Below, piece by piece: positions 10,376 through 20,767 of a DNA stretch of 64,000 bases. The position numbers were made by a program, and so were the translations under genes. Under the pieces are notes generated by a model, which worked only from the letters and a program-made list of their open reading frames with translations, did no database searches and was not told the DNA's origin. The number at the start of each line of letters is the position of its first letter. Position 1 is the stretch's first letter. Source of the stretch: Nothopassalora personata (lineage: Eukaryota; Ascomycota; Dothideomycetes; Mycosphaerellales; Mycosphaerellaceae); NCBI GenBank assembly GCA_033816765.1, contig CM066287.1, positions 5,890,001-5,954,000 of the forward strand, read 5' to 3'.

Positions 10376-11868
10376 TCAAGCTCCAATAGAAGACACAATG
10401 AACTGCGCCGCTGCATCTGCGTCGCCGCCATAGCTCAAGTGAGAGCCCGATCCTGTTAAAATGACGATTAGCACTACGCTCCCTGTCTCAGGATGTCTCA
10501 GGGGAATGGGGGTCTAGTTGGGGAAGAATACCAGAAGTACCGCCTGCAGCGCACAGGGTGTCGGCTCCTCCACAGAACTCCTTCACCTTCGATGCATCAA
10601 CTCCATCCAGAGCTTGGCCGTTGAATGGGTCGCCGAAAAGCACAGCAGCGGCGACTTTGCTGCCATCGAGACCTTGCGAGCCGAGAGCGTTGTGGACGAC
10701 CATAGCGCCTTGAGAATATCCCGAGAGTACAAGCTTGGTGTCTGGGCAAGAGCTCAGGATGGATTGTGCTTGAGAAGCCATTGCCTAAGGGTGAGTGTTA
10801 GCAGGGGCACCAAGTCGCAGCGAGAGCTACTTACTGGGCTTCCAGAGGCTCCGAGGTTGGCGTTACCACCTGCATCGGCTGGATAGTCGACACCTTCGCT
10901 ACCGACTTTATCGGCGCCGAGTTGAATGGCAAGAGCGTCGGCGAGGGGAGGGCCAACGATGGAACCCATGGTGCCAATTTCACCAGTGCCGCGTGCGAAG
11001 AGGAGGGTTACGGCTGTGAAGAGTTAGATGCGATGCAGCGCTCTTAATAGAGGTAATATTACTTACCCTTGCAGCTTCCAGCAGATGAGGTCGTCGCTGT
11101 CCCGGAGGTTGAGCCAGTACTGCCAGTGCTTGTTCCCGTACTGGTACCCGTTCCTGAGAGGCCGCCTAGCGAGCCCAAAGAGCCAAGTCCTGACGTTCCT
11201 CTCGATCCACCAAAGCTGCCGAGGCCAGAAGTACTGCTTCCAGAACTGCCACCCATCAAGCTACCAAGATTAAACTGGCGACGCTCTTTCAAACCCGGGA
11301 GGCTGCTGCCAGATCCTGACAGTGCACCAAGCGAGCCAAGACCACTGGACGAGGAAGCGCCACCTAGACTTTTCAGGCCAGAGGAACTACCGGTCGAACC
11401 TGTGAGTCCACCAAGACTGCCCATTCCACTGCTTCCAGACTTCAAGCCTCCAAGGCCTCCGAGTCCACTGCTTCCAGAAGTCGACGAGCCTCCAAGGCCT
11501 CCGAGTCCACTTAATCCTGTAAGGCCACCCAGACTTCCAACCCCTGTCCCTGTCGACGACCCACCACGACTCGGAAGCCCCGTACTCAACCCGCCCAGTC
11601 CCTCAAGACTCTGACGCTTCTTCAGCGTGAAAGAGGGAATCAATCCAGCGCCTGAGCTCGAGCCAAGGCTACCGAGACCAGATAGACCGCTGAGAGACCC
11701 AAGGGAAGAGCCCAGGCCAGAAGAGGAGCCGAGGCCTGCGGTGTTGGTGGGGAGGGACAGGTGGCCGCCGGAAGGGAGCGAGAGTTGGCGCTTTTCATTT
11801 TCGACTGGGGCCGAGTGCGCGGTGAGAGCGAGGGAGACGAGGATGGTGGAGAGGTGCGAGAGCTTCAT
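10376..11868 (-). CDS. Secreted cutinase with long Ser/Gly-rich spacer
   Basis: Four exons (11868-11067, 11013-10835, 10784-10541, 10452-10376; introns 53, 50 and 88 nt) encode 433 residues, about twice the usual cutinase length. A signal peptide (residues 1 to about 20) is followed by roughly 240 residues of Gly/Ser/Leu-rich repeats of the GLGSLGG type. The catalytic domain then begins at SCKAVTLLFARGTGEIG. The full alpha/beta-hydrolase triad is visible: Ser351 in GYSQG, Asp402 in GGADTLC and His413 in SHLSYGGDA. Three basic sites each followed by Gln (K26-R27, KKR 83-85, ERR 196-198) lie in the spacer. The product should hydrolyse plant cutin or other polyesters outside the cell. The ATG at 11868 is chosen over one 51 nt upstream because it starts the signal peptide. 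Confidence 0.9.
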
Positions 11869-13022
11869 CGTTTGGATGGAGGGGGGATGTTGTGGTAGGG
11901 TGAGGGTGAAAGGAGCCAATGGATGAATGAAAGTGGTGAGCCGGTCAACGGCTTGAGCGAGTGAGTGAGGGAGGTATGACCAAACGAAGGACTATGCAGA
12001 AGACGCCGATGGAGAAACGACAAGAGGCATTGATTGAGACTCCTCTTATATCCTCTAATCACCCACCCACCCTTCGACAGCCAAAGCGATTCAAAGTGGG
12101 ACTCCATGATCCATCGATAGAAATTCCGTTTCAGCCACACGTCTGAACCTCATTAGATAAATTCGAGGTACGACTTCGGGATCTGGCAACGAAGCCGTTC
12201 TGTGGTTGAACTTCTAAGCCTCGTAGAACAAGATCGCTGTCAATGCAATTACCGGATACGGAAGGGATGGCGACTCCACACGGCTGACCGAGGGTGCTGC
12301 GTCCAAAGGCACGATGGGCTCTTACCGAACACACTGTGGGTGACGAACAACGAACTCCCGCAGGAAGAAGTGTTCAAACCTGTATTACGCGAAGGGAACG
12401 CCCATGGTGAGCACCACTCTGCATACTTCGGCTCCCCGTGCGCAATAGCATCGCATCGCATCCCGTCGTCCGTAGATGCGCCTCACATCAACTGCCAACG
12501 AGATCTTAGGGGAGTTTCCTTTTCTGGGCCGAGGGAGGATTTCGAAAGCAGACTGCTGCAGTCTTCCTTGACAGGATATGATGACTCTTTGATCCATGAC
12601 TGTGAGATCCTAGTACGGATCGAGTCGACGATCGTCTGGAGGTGTGGTGTGGCGTGGGAGCAGAGCTGTCAATATGAAACCAGCCCGGTGGCCGAACCGT
12701 GGAGAGGCGTGGCGGTATCGCTGTTTGAGATGAATATCCGCTTTGACGGCTAGATCTGGTAGTCGCAAGTCTTTGGAGCATCTCTATGGGGCAACATCAT
12801 CGATGAGATGCTGCTCGCGATTCAATTCACCAAAAGCCTCGACATCATTTGCAGCGATCGAAGACTCACTTCATGTCCGCTTCTTGACGGGACTGGTGTT
12901 GAGCCTCGAATCATATCTCATTCCATGTGTATCGTATCTACCTGTCGGTACTGCGAACCCGATGGCGCCTCGCTATGCTATGCAGTACAGTTGATTGATA
13001 GTGCATCTTTCTTATTTATTCT
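11869..13022. other. Intergenic, 1.15 kb
   Basis: Promoter side of the cutinase and 3' flank of the NAD(P)H-hydrate dehydratase. An open frame of 183 codons (12202-12753, plus) shows no domain. Nothing else recognised. Confidence 0.45.
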
Positions 13023-14124
13023 TCACAACTTCGCCTCGTCTGTTGGCTTCTCTCCGATGACACCCAAGAACGCAGTATGCACATGCTCTGTCAAATCTGC
13101 CGCTTGCAGACTTCGACCCTTCTGCTTGAACGCGAGTCTTGAGCACTCCCTCGTGATCGCAGAGCCACCGTACGCCACATATGTGAGTAGCTCATCCGGC
13201 TTCATATCCCCCTCGTGGTCCCAGATCCTGTCGAGGTATGCTTGTCGGTAGGCCAGCAGAGTCGCGAGAGAGCCAGTGAGTGTGTCGCCCTGGCCACCAG
13301 ATCGCTTTAGACCTCCCTCGCCGTCTGAAATGAGAGTCTGCTTGCCATTGGAGATGAAGTCCTTCGCGCCCTTCTGGATGATTGTAACGCCGCCGAAAGC
13401 ATTCGCTAGCTTTTCGCACAACTTCTCTGGATCCTCCTTCGACACGTCGATGTCCTTGCTCTTTGCCAGTCGTCCGAACTCTACTACGTTGGGTGTGAGG
13501 ATACACTCCTTGTAGCCCTGCACCAGATCTGGTCTCGTCTGTGCTAGGTACAGACCATCTGCGTCTAGGACGAAGGAGATGTTTCGCTTCTTTGCTTCGA
13601 TGATGACTCTTGCACACGTCTCTTGCATGGCTGGATCACGACCTAGACCAGGGCCGATGACAACTACGTGCAGACGATCGAGCATGGCGACTACGTTATC
13701 GGAGATGGAGTCGATTGTTTCGTTCTGGGCGAGGTTCTTTTGCTGCCGCATGTAAGGGTGGACCATGAGGTTGGGTGAGTAGGTCTTGATCACGGCGCCG
13801 GCACCAGGTTCGCAGATTACGTGGGACTATTCAAGCAACAATTGTAAGGCTTAGGTCTTAGGTTTAAGGTGGGTGGTGTGGTACCATATCGCATCCGAGC
13901 TTCGCTGAGGCCATTGCTGAGAAATATGGTGCTCCTGTGTAGTCTTCACTTCCCCCGATGACGGCGACTCGACCAAGTTGGCCTATTGCATACCGTCAGA
14001 ATATGCTATTTCGCTGTTGTCTGATCGCGTGTCCTCACATGCCTTTGTGGAACTTCTCCAGCATTGGAGGTACCATCTTGTACACCTTGCTCAAGACCTC
14101 GGCGCGGGACATTGTTGTTGCCAT
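13023..14124 (-). CDS. ATP-dependent (S)-NAD(P)H-hydrate dehydratase
   Basis: A 327-residue enzyme of the YjeF C-terminal/CARKD family. It repairs hydrated NAD(P)H by ATP-driven dehydration. Exons are 14124-14043, 13982-13885 and 13826-13023. Ribokinase-like motifs are present: [47 protein letters not shown] and [14 protein letters not shown], the last carrying the catalytic Asp. Intron 1 (60 nt) must use a GC donor (AAAG|GCATGT) to keep the conserved frame; the nearby GT gives an early stop. Intron 2 is 58 nt. A second in-frame ATG lies four codons after the first. No strong targeting peptide is seen, so the product is likely cytosolic. Confidence 0.93.
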
Positions 14125-14448
14125 TTTGGTTGATTCCTGTAGGTATTACTGAAAGCGTCTCAAATGTTAGGCAGTAGAGCTTCTGTAACAGCAATTGAGT
14201 TTACAGACCGCGTGGTATGGCGTGTGTCGTTTTCTTATAGTGCCGATCGCCTCAGAGCTTCAATGAGCGCAGCATGACGCGTGGTGGGGCAGCACGCGAG
14301 ATTGAGTTGATCGACGACAACGAACGTGGGATAAGAATAATATGCTCTTCCCTGCATTCAGATCAATACATACTCTTTCACTTTCTGTTCAGTCACAGGC
14401 AGATCATCACAGATACGGCTTGCTGGACAAACACCAACACAAGCCAAA
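14125..14448. promoter_or_regulatory. Shared divergent promoter
   Basis: 324 bp between the head-to-head dehydratase and hydrophilic-protein genes, so it should hold both promoters. No specific site was assigned. Confidence 0.5.
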
Positions 14449-15082
14449 ATGCAGACCGACAACCAACACGGACCCAACGGTCTCTCTCAACCACGTATCG
14501 ACCAGGCCTACGAGACGGCAGGAAACCCAACCGACAAAGAACCCATAGAACAGGCCAAAGCACGACAGAACGCACGAGCAAAGGGTGAAGTGTATGTGCA
14601 CTCACCCAACTCTCATTATCACCTCCCTGACACTCATCCAGTGCCCACCGCTACCCCAACGAGACCGAAGACTACAGCAAAGCCACCCCCACCGCCCTGG
14701 CCCAAGGTATCCGAGGCGCAGGGCCAGGCGAAGAGACCAAGGGCTACACACAACAGTCCTTGGACAGATCGCAGGAGCTAGACGCAGACCAGATGGCAGC
14801 ACCCGGCGAGGGTAAAGTCGCCGATGCCGTCAAAAACCCCATGGGAGCCTCTGGTGGTGAGAAAGGGTTGGAGACGGATCTTGATCGTAAGAAGGCCGAG
14901 CAGGCGCCTGCGAGGCAGAAAGTACAGGAGGAGAAAGCGGAAGGCTTCGATGTTGGAGGTGTGCTCGGACAGAGGGGCGGGCCTGCTAACCCTGTGGAAA
15001 AGAACAACGTGAGTAGCTGAGATGTGGTGCCTGGTGAGGATGGTGGCTAATGGTTGTGCAGTACCCAAACTCCGGTGACTAA
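14449..15082 (+). CDS. Small hydrophilic protein, function unknown
   Basis: Three exons (14449-14591, 14642-15008, 15062-15082; introns 50 and 53 nt) encode 176 residues. The protein is strongly hydrophilic, rich in Gly, Glu, Lys, Ala and Gln, and lacks Trp, Cys, signal peptide and membrane segments. It has blocks such as GIRGAGPGEETKGY, VADAVKNPMGASGGEKG and FDVGGVLGQRGGPANP. The composition recalls LEA-like or seed-maturation-type fungal proteins, but no domain is recognised and no function is assigned. Coding status rests on consistent splicing across both introns and composition that persists through the joins. Confidence 0.75.
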
Positions 15083-15391
15083 AGGATGCTGGAAAAACGG
15101 CCGATATGGTTTAAATGGTTCATGTGTGATGTAATGTGATACCCAGACACATAGAGTATCAGAAAGTTCCCAGGAAACCTGCATTCATTTAGTGACGCAG
15201 TCTGCACATCTAGCGCCATACTCATCTATGCTCTATCTTCTTAACGCACTTGCGGGGTTGAAGTGGTGCACCTTCGCGAAAGCACTCTCCTCAAGAAGCA
15301 GACTGTATGACTCCCGAACGCCTCGCCACGCAAAACACGCTGTGCAACGCAACGCTTCCCAACCCTGTATAAGTCCATTGGTACTTTACCT
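15083..15391. other. Convergent 3' flanks
   Basis: 309 bp between two tail-to-tail genes. No gene or repeat seen. Confidence 0.5.
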
Positions 15392-16381
15392 CTAACCAAA
15401 ATGCTTACGCATGGCCTCGTAACACGTAAAGATGAGCGCCGAACTCGGAGCGCTTCTGGCAACGGTAATGCCGCAACCTCTGTACAGTCCCTTGAGTCCG
15501 TGGGTCCGCCACAGCTCCTTGCCAACATTCATAAAAGTAGGTCGAACGTTCGTGAGCTCGCCAGTTTGAATCTTGCTCTTGATCGTGTCTGCTGGAAAGG
15601 TTGAGATGTTGTAGCTCATACCCGCTGCGGCTCCCGACACCATTTGCTGCCAGATGGGGATGTCGTTCGAGCCTGCTCGCTTCTTGAACCATATCGACAG
15701 AGTCTCGTAGCTGCCGAACCACGCAGCACTACCTCCTGTCTCTCGGTAGAAGGTTCCCAATTGACCTCGCCAAAAACCTCGAATACCTTCTTTGTGCAAG
15801 ACCTCACGAATCACTACCAGAGGGTTGAGTTGCGTGTAGACAATCTTTGCCTGGTCGGCACCAGGATTGACAGGCACTTGTATACGGCATTTGACCAACT
15901 CGATGGGAGTCAGGGCCGCAGACGTGATACCACCAGACATTGCCGCTGCTGTTATCAGCGCGCCTAGTGGAAGATGCTCGCCTGGGTCCTTGGCCAAGAC
16001 AGTGCTTCGTAGGAAATCCTTTGCCAGACGGTATGTCCAGAACAGACAAGCCGTCTCGACCGCTGCGCCAAACATAGGCGCCTCAATGCCGCGGTACAAG
16101 CTCGCCATTCCGCCTTCTGCATAGCTCTTCTTGAAGCAATCCCAAGGCCCTACGTACATGGGCGGAATGGTGTCGGGCATGGTCTGAAGTCGAACTTTGA
16201 TCGTATCGAAAGGGTATTCGATCACCTTACCGGCGGCACCAGCGATGGAGCCATAGAGGATGTCCCGCAGTGCTTCGCTGGCCTGGCTCTTGACCGCGGC
16301 CACTGGCTCTGCTGCTGGAGAGGACACCATGGGCACCTGCGGTCTTTCCACCTCGACGAAGTTAGCGGTTTGGGTCGTCAT
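15392..16381 (-). CDS. arg-13: Mitochondrial ornithine/basic amino acid carrier (Arg-13/Ort1 type)
   Basis: A 329-residue, intronless member of the mitochondrial carrier family. Three carrier signatures end the odd-numbered helices: PFDTIKVRLQ, PIELVKCRIQ and PADTIKSKIQ. Each lies in one of three ~100-residue repeats, giving six inner-membrane helices. Features such as EYPFDTIKVRLQT and GFWRGQLGTFYRE, with WFGSYE in the second repeat, fit the Ort1/Arg-13 subgroup. That subgroup exchanges ornithine, arginine and lysine across the inner membrane and supports arginine synthesis. The first ~35 residues are polar and variable. It shares a 328-bp promoter region with the divergent cgr1 gene. Substrate assignment is by family resemblance. 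Confidence 0.9.
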   Translation of the reverse strand: MTTQTANFVEVERPQVPMVSSPAAEPVAAVKSQASEALRDILYGSIAGAAGKVIEYPFDTIKVRLQTMPDTIPPMYVGPWDCFKKSYAEGGMASLYRGIEAPMFGAAVETACLFWTYRLAKDFLRSTVLAKDPGEHLPLGALITAAAMSGGITSAALTPIELVKCRIQVPVNPGADQAKIVYTQLNPLVVIREVLHKEGIRGFWRGQLGTFYRETGGSAAWFGSYETLSIWFKKRAGSNDIPIWQQMVSGAAAGMSYNISTFPADTIKSKIQTGELTNVRPTFMNVGKELWRTHGLKGLYRGCGITVARSAPSSALIFTCYEAMRKHFG

Positions 16382-16709
16382 GGTGGACGCAATGGCTGAA
16401 CTGCTTGCTGGTCCTTCACGTGCTGGTCCGCATACAGCAGGTGAAGTGTGGTGCCATTCAAAGTGAGTTTCAAGACTCGAAAGATTACATCGTGTGTTTA
16501 GCGCGGGCGGTCAGTGTGGGTTGTCTTTCATCGACGGCGACCCAGAGTCACATTGCGATTACGTGGGCCGGCTATTGGCGCCGTGTTTGCGTTCGGCACT
16601 CATGCCGAGGTTTGTGCTGCCATTTTCTCGTTCGTGAATATCTCATCAACGATCCCACTCGAACTCGTACGAGCGCCGAGTGCAGGTGACCGCAGTCAGT
16701 ACTATTGTC
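16382..16709. promoter_or_regulatory. Shared divergent promoter, arg-13 / cgr1
   Basis: 328 bp between the two start codons, transcribed outward. No TATA or factor site could be assigned with confidence. Confidence 0.5.
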
Positions 16710-17127
16710 ATGGCTGATACAATCGCCTCGACGCCTGGTGCGTCTCCGAGTGCGAAAGTCGCGCAGGTGACTGGGCTCCGCAAAAATGGCAAAGACTGGC
16801 ACCAGGCCAAGAAGGCCTTCCGTCCCACTGCGGGACAGACTGCCTATGCGAAGCGCGTAGCGAGGGAGTCACAGGTCAAGGAGATCAAGGCTGCCGAACA
16901 GGAGATGAAGGCGGAGAAAGAGGAAGAGCGACAGGTGGGTCCGAGCATGGCCTACACAGCAGATATATGCTAATCTTGTGCTTCAGCGGAGAATTCAGGC
17001 CATCAAGGACAAGCGCGCCGCCAAAGAAGAAAAGGAGCGATATGAGAAGATGGCAGAGAAGATGCACAAGAAGCGTGTTGAGAGACTGAAGAGGCGGGAG
17101 AAGCGCAACAAACTGCTCAAGTCATGA
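16710..17127 (+). CDS. cgr1: rRNA-processing protein Cgr1
   Basis: Exons 16710-16934 and 16987-17127, split by a 52-nt intron, encode 121 residues, the usual size of Cgr1. The protein has the family block [14 protein letters not shown] near residue 24. It then continues as a long, highly charged helix of Lys, Arg and Glu ending [13 protein letters not shown]. Cgr1 is a nucleolar protein needed for 60S ribosomal subunit assembly and pre-rRNA processing. ATG 16710 is chosen over the in-frame codon at 16680 because family members begin close to this point. Confidence 0.93.
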
Positions 17128-19179
17128 GCGACCCGGGAGTACTGTCGACTACTATTTTCTGGTCGTTGAAAGACGATAGCAGTCCTACGCGAAGCAGTCG
17201 AGGCTGTCCACGACGTGCTGTGCGCACACGAAGACTACGGTTTGGGCGATTCTGCAGAAGCAGACATGGGGTCTGTCAGCCCTCCCTCGGCGATTGCTGG
17301 ACATGGATCGGCTTTCTAAGGTGTACCAACGATCCGCAGAGCCCGGCTGCCTCAAGGTCATTTGACGCTCGGCATTATCACATCTCATGCGCATGCTTCT
17401 GCGGATGGACTTTCCGATACGCCTCCACGAGCGCTTGAACCAGCGAACGAAGATGCCTTGCTCCCGCATCGTGAGAACCAATGAGCATCAGACTTCGTGC
17501 GTGATTTATGCGCAACAACGCCTAAGGGTGGCGCGAAGTGGCGCAAAGAGCATGTCTGGTGGCAGTAGCAGTGGAAGAGTAGAGCAAGGGTAGAGGCATG
17601 CGTGAAACCATCACGAACCGAGTGCAGCTGATGCAAGCTCACCACTGCCACCACTGTACAGAATCAATACACCTTGTCTACAAAGCAGCTAGTTCTGCAT
17701 AAGTGATCGGCTTTGTGCTTGCTAAGACCTATGCAACTGCGACGACGGCAGTCAGGTCAATCGGTGTCTATGCTAGACAAAAAGTAGTTAGAGTTACGCG
17801 CCGGACCTCAATCTGTCATGTCGTCTTCGTCACACCTGGCCAAGGTACGTGAAAGACTGATGTACTTTTGTGCATAAAGTTTGGGTCATCACCTATGCAA
17901 AACAAGCGCCCTTTGTGACTCAACGAATGCGGCAGCTACAGGTCCGGGAACTCTGCACGCAGTCTGTATGACTTCCCTAGTAATCGTGACCTCGTGCCAT
18001 CCGTTGAGACAGAGCGGAGCTTTGGGCAATGGAAGTGCAGCTGGCGGGCGTTTGGTCGAGCTTTGACAATGATAGACATTCACGACATGTTCGTGGTCTC
18101 TGCTAAGAGCGTCAGGCAGTTAGCTCAATTCATCCTCTCAACATCGCGTATCTCCTCGCCTCGTCAGGACTACTGCAGAGGGACAACAAGGCGTGGCGCC
18201 ACACAGAGGGGCGAGGCCGCATCTTTCGGAAGACGGTTCCGCACGAGAATTTGTGTTTTGAACCTTTCACCTTCGAGGTCAGGTTGGTGGGTTGTTGCTC
18301 CATTCGGCTTCAGCGTTCTGCCACTATGCCACTCGTCAAGACATTAAACTCCCGCACCAAAAAACCCCCCGCGTGGGCTAGAGCCATGTTTCTACGGTCA
18401 AGACTCAATCACCCGGACACCGGTGGGGAGGGACCTCCAGACTTTGTATCGTGGTCTGCTTCGAAACGATTGAACAATCGGATCAGAAAAGCGGTCTAGC
18501 TCTCTCATCGACGACAGCCACATGCGCGCTCCGCAGCTTGGCTAGTTCTAGCCTCAGAAGGGCCGCTGGAGGCTTCAAACTTCGACACTATCGCCTCTTC
18601 TGTTCCGTGGTCGTGATTGTTGCAACAAGACCAATAATGCCGGTGAATGTAATAATGTGCACACAGCGTGTGCTGCATCTCATCGTGATGCAGTAGAGCC
18701 AACGCTTGAAGCTGCGGTATCACAAGCATATGCTGACACACAGCCGACAGCAGCGACTCAGTCTCCGGGCTAGCCATCATGATAGCGTGCGGACACCGCA
18801 CGACGATCTCTCGGCAGGGCCGCGGCTGGAATCTTAGTTAATAGTGCATCGCTCATCAAGGAGAAGAAGGTTTCTCACTCGTCGAGCTACCGGACTGACA
18901 GCGACGCGGTCCACGTTGACATGCAGATGGTGCCACCCAGAGCCCGTTCACAGCAACGCTGCAACGATCGAATATAGATCTGCATGGGGTTGCATAGCGT
19001 AAGGCTTACCCACTTCTTGACCTCTCGTTGCTCGTCCCTTCAACCAGGTCTCTGTACAACCACGTCTGATATTAAAACAACCTTGCTTTGGCTTCATCGA
19101 TATTAGTAGCTTGAGAGGCAAGGAGCACGCATAATCCCAGAGGTGCGCATAACACGTCACCTGGCCGGCAACCATCGCG
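17128..19179. other. Gene-poor stretch, 2.05 kb
   Basis: No open frame here has a recognisable domain, good splice logic or biased composition. A short palindrome (CTGCATC...GATGCAG) lies near 18675-18695. It may hold long UTRs or non-coding transcripts, but nothing supports a specific call. Confidence 0.45.
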
Positions 19180-20358
19180 ATGGGACTTGCGTCTTTCTTC
19201 ACCTCGTGGCGTGGATCGAAAGGAAAGATCGAAACACCTCGACCGCCACCAGCCCGTCACTCAGACAACCATCACCTAGCGTCGACGGCAAGACACGGTA
19301 AATATGGCTCAGCTGAAGCACCAAGGAATCCGGTAACTGCCTTACCCTCACCTCCACCCAACGCTGCAGCAATCCGCGTGCCCGCAAGCAAAGAAGAATG
19401 GAGGAAAAGTAGAGGTGCGAACCTGTCACCATCCAAGCCAGCACAGCGGTCGAGCAACCGCCGCAGCATCTTTGGTGGTCGCCCGGATGATGAGGAGAAT
19501 GTCCCTGCCATGCCAGGTCGTGCCCACCAACGAGCCGACAGGTCGCGGGACGATATTGAGATGATGCCTCCAGGCACTGCCGCATCGAACGACTCACAAA
19601 ATTCAGCCACTACCTCAAAGTCGAAACGATTCTCAATAGGTCTCACCTTGAGCAAGAGGAAGTCGTGGTTCTCTTCCAACCGACAAACCATTACAGCAGC
19701 AGATATGCCGCCACTGCCACCAATGCCAGTCAGCATGCCAGTCACGAATCGGCCGACTACAGCGACTCTGCCGTCCGACAAGCGGCGAAGCAGAGCGGCA
19801 TCGATCAGATCAACCACTAGCACAGTCAGAGGCTCAAGAAAGCGTCGCTCGCTCTGGGCTTCTTCCAACCCAGACGATTCCGAAGACGAAGTGGTCCCAC
19901 CAGTTCCAAGCCTTATTCGCGACCAGAATGTTACGCCTGATTCCATGACCAGCGATCCATTCGACAGCGCATATTCACATCGCACCGAAGGCCTGACGCA
20001 GACAACGACACGCACCTCAGACGTCAAATCACCACGACCAATCAGTGTCAGCACCATCAAAACTGTCCGGTCGTACAAGCCAAAGTCAGCTGCGCAAGGA
20101 TTCATGAAGTCGACCAGTGGGGCGACTGAGTCGGCACGTCTGAGCTATAGGAAGTCATTCAACCTCGAGGATGGAACGGCAATGGTCTGCTTGACAGAAG
20201 AGCAACGCATCGAATGGGCGAAGCTCATGAATGAGGGCGATGCTTTCCAGGACCAGCAAAGCCTGAGGACGACGAAGAGCCATACTTCAGAAGTCGCAGG
20301 CAAGGACAAATTTTCGAATAATCAGGCGCTTGCTGCGCTTGAGTTTGGCGTGCGGTGA
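19180..20358 (+). CDS. Disordered basic protein, function unknown
   Basis: A single open frame of 392 codons with ordinary fungal coding composition. The protein is rich in Ser, Arg, Pro and Thr, with several basic clusters (SKSKRFSIGLTLSKRKSWF; SRKRRSLW) and Pro-rich pieces (MPPLPPMPVSMPV). It is predicted to be mostly disordered. Only the C-terminal block, from SFNLEDGTAMVCLTEEQRIEW through AKLMNEGDAF, looks foldable and may be the conserved part. The N-terminus MGLASFFTSWRG could carry a lipid anchor (Gly2), but this is weak. No function is assigned. Confidence 0.75.
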   Translation: MGLASFFTSWRGSKGKIETPRPPPARHSDNHHLASTARHGKYGSAEAPRNPVTALPSPPPNAAAIRVPASKEEWRKSRGANLSPSKPAQRSSNRRSIFGGRPDDEENVPAMPGRAHQRADRSRDDIEMMPPGTAASNDSQNSATTSKSKRFSIGLTLSKRKSWFSSNRQTITAADMPPLPPMPVSMPVTNRPTTATLPSDKRRSRAASIRSTTSTVRGSRKRRSLWASSNPDDSEDEVVPPVPSLIRDQNVTPDSMTSDPFDSAYSHRTEGLTQTTTRTSDVKSPRPISVSTIKTVRSYKPKSAAQGFMKSTSGATESARLSYRKSFNLEDGTAMVCLTEEQRIEWAKLMNEGDAFQDQQSLRTTKSHTSEVAGKDKFSNNQALAALEFGVR

Positions 20359-20767
20359 CGAGATTACATCTCGCATCTTATATGTACAGGTGCATTGATG
20401 GCGTCGCGAGATTGGAAAAGGACTTTACGATTATAGAAGAAGTAATGCATGGCATTTTATCGTCTACCGCCTCTTCCTAACCTTGAAACCAGCGCACATA
20501 CTACACCTGTGGCTCCTCAGCATGGAAAAAACCCCCCGACCGACTACTCACAATACCGAGGCCGGATAACAGAGCACACGAGGCGACTTCTCGTACCCAT
20601 CACCAATTAACCGGAACCATTTTACCCGGAGCTCCACCTCAGCGATAGCAGCTTCTGTGACGATGGTCCGACTCTACGGAGCATCAGTCACCGGTGCATC
20701 TCACTACGCAACCTGAAATCTCAGGAATCTCACGTCTTCACCTTGCGATATCTTCTAATTCGCAGAA
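20359..20767. other. Intergenic, 409 bp
   Basis: 3' flank of the preceding gene and promoter side of the SDR gene, both on plus. Nothing distinctive seen. Confidence 0.45.

Noticed and set aside
10453..10540. Truncated cutinase lacking its catalytic His
   Set aside because: The early stop lies in an 88-nt intron; splicing restores the SHLSYGG segment with the His.
11069..11614. Plus-strand 181-codon Pro/Glu/Leu-rich frame
   Set aside because: It is the reverse strand of the cutinase Gly/Ser repeat; the composition follows from that repeat and no start context or domain supports it.
12202..12753. Plus-strand 183-codon open frame
   Set aside because: No recognisable family or structure, in a stretch that is otherwise intergenic; kept out for lack of support.
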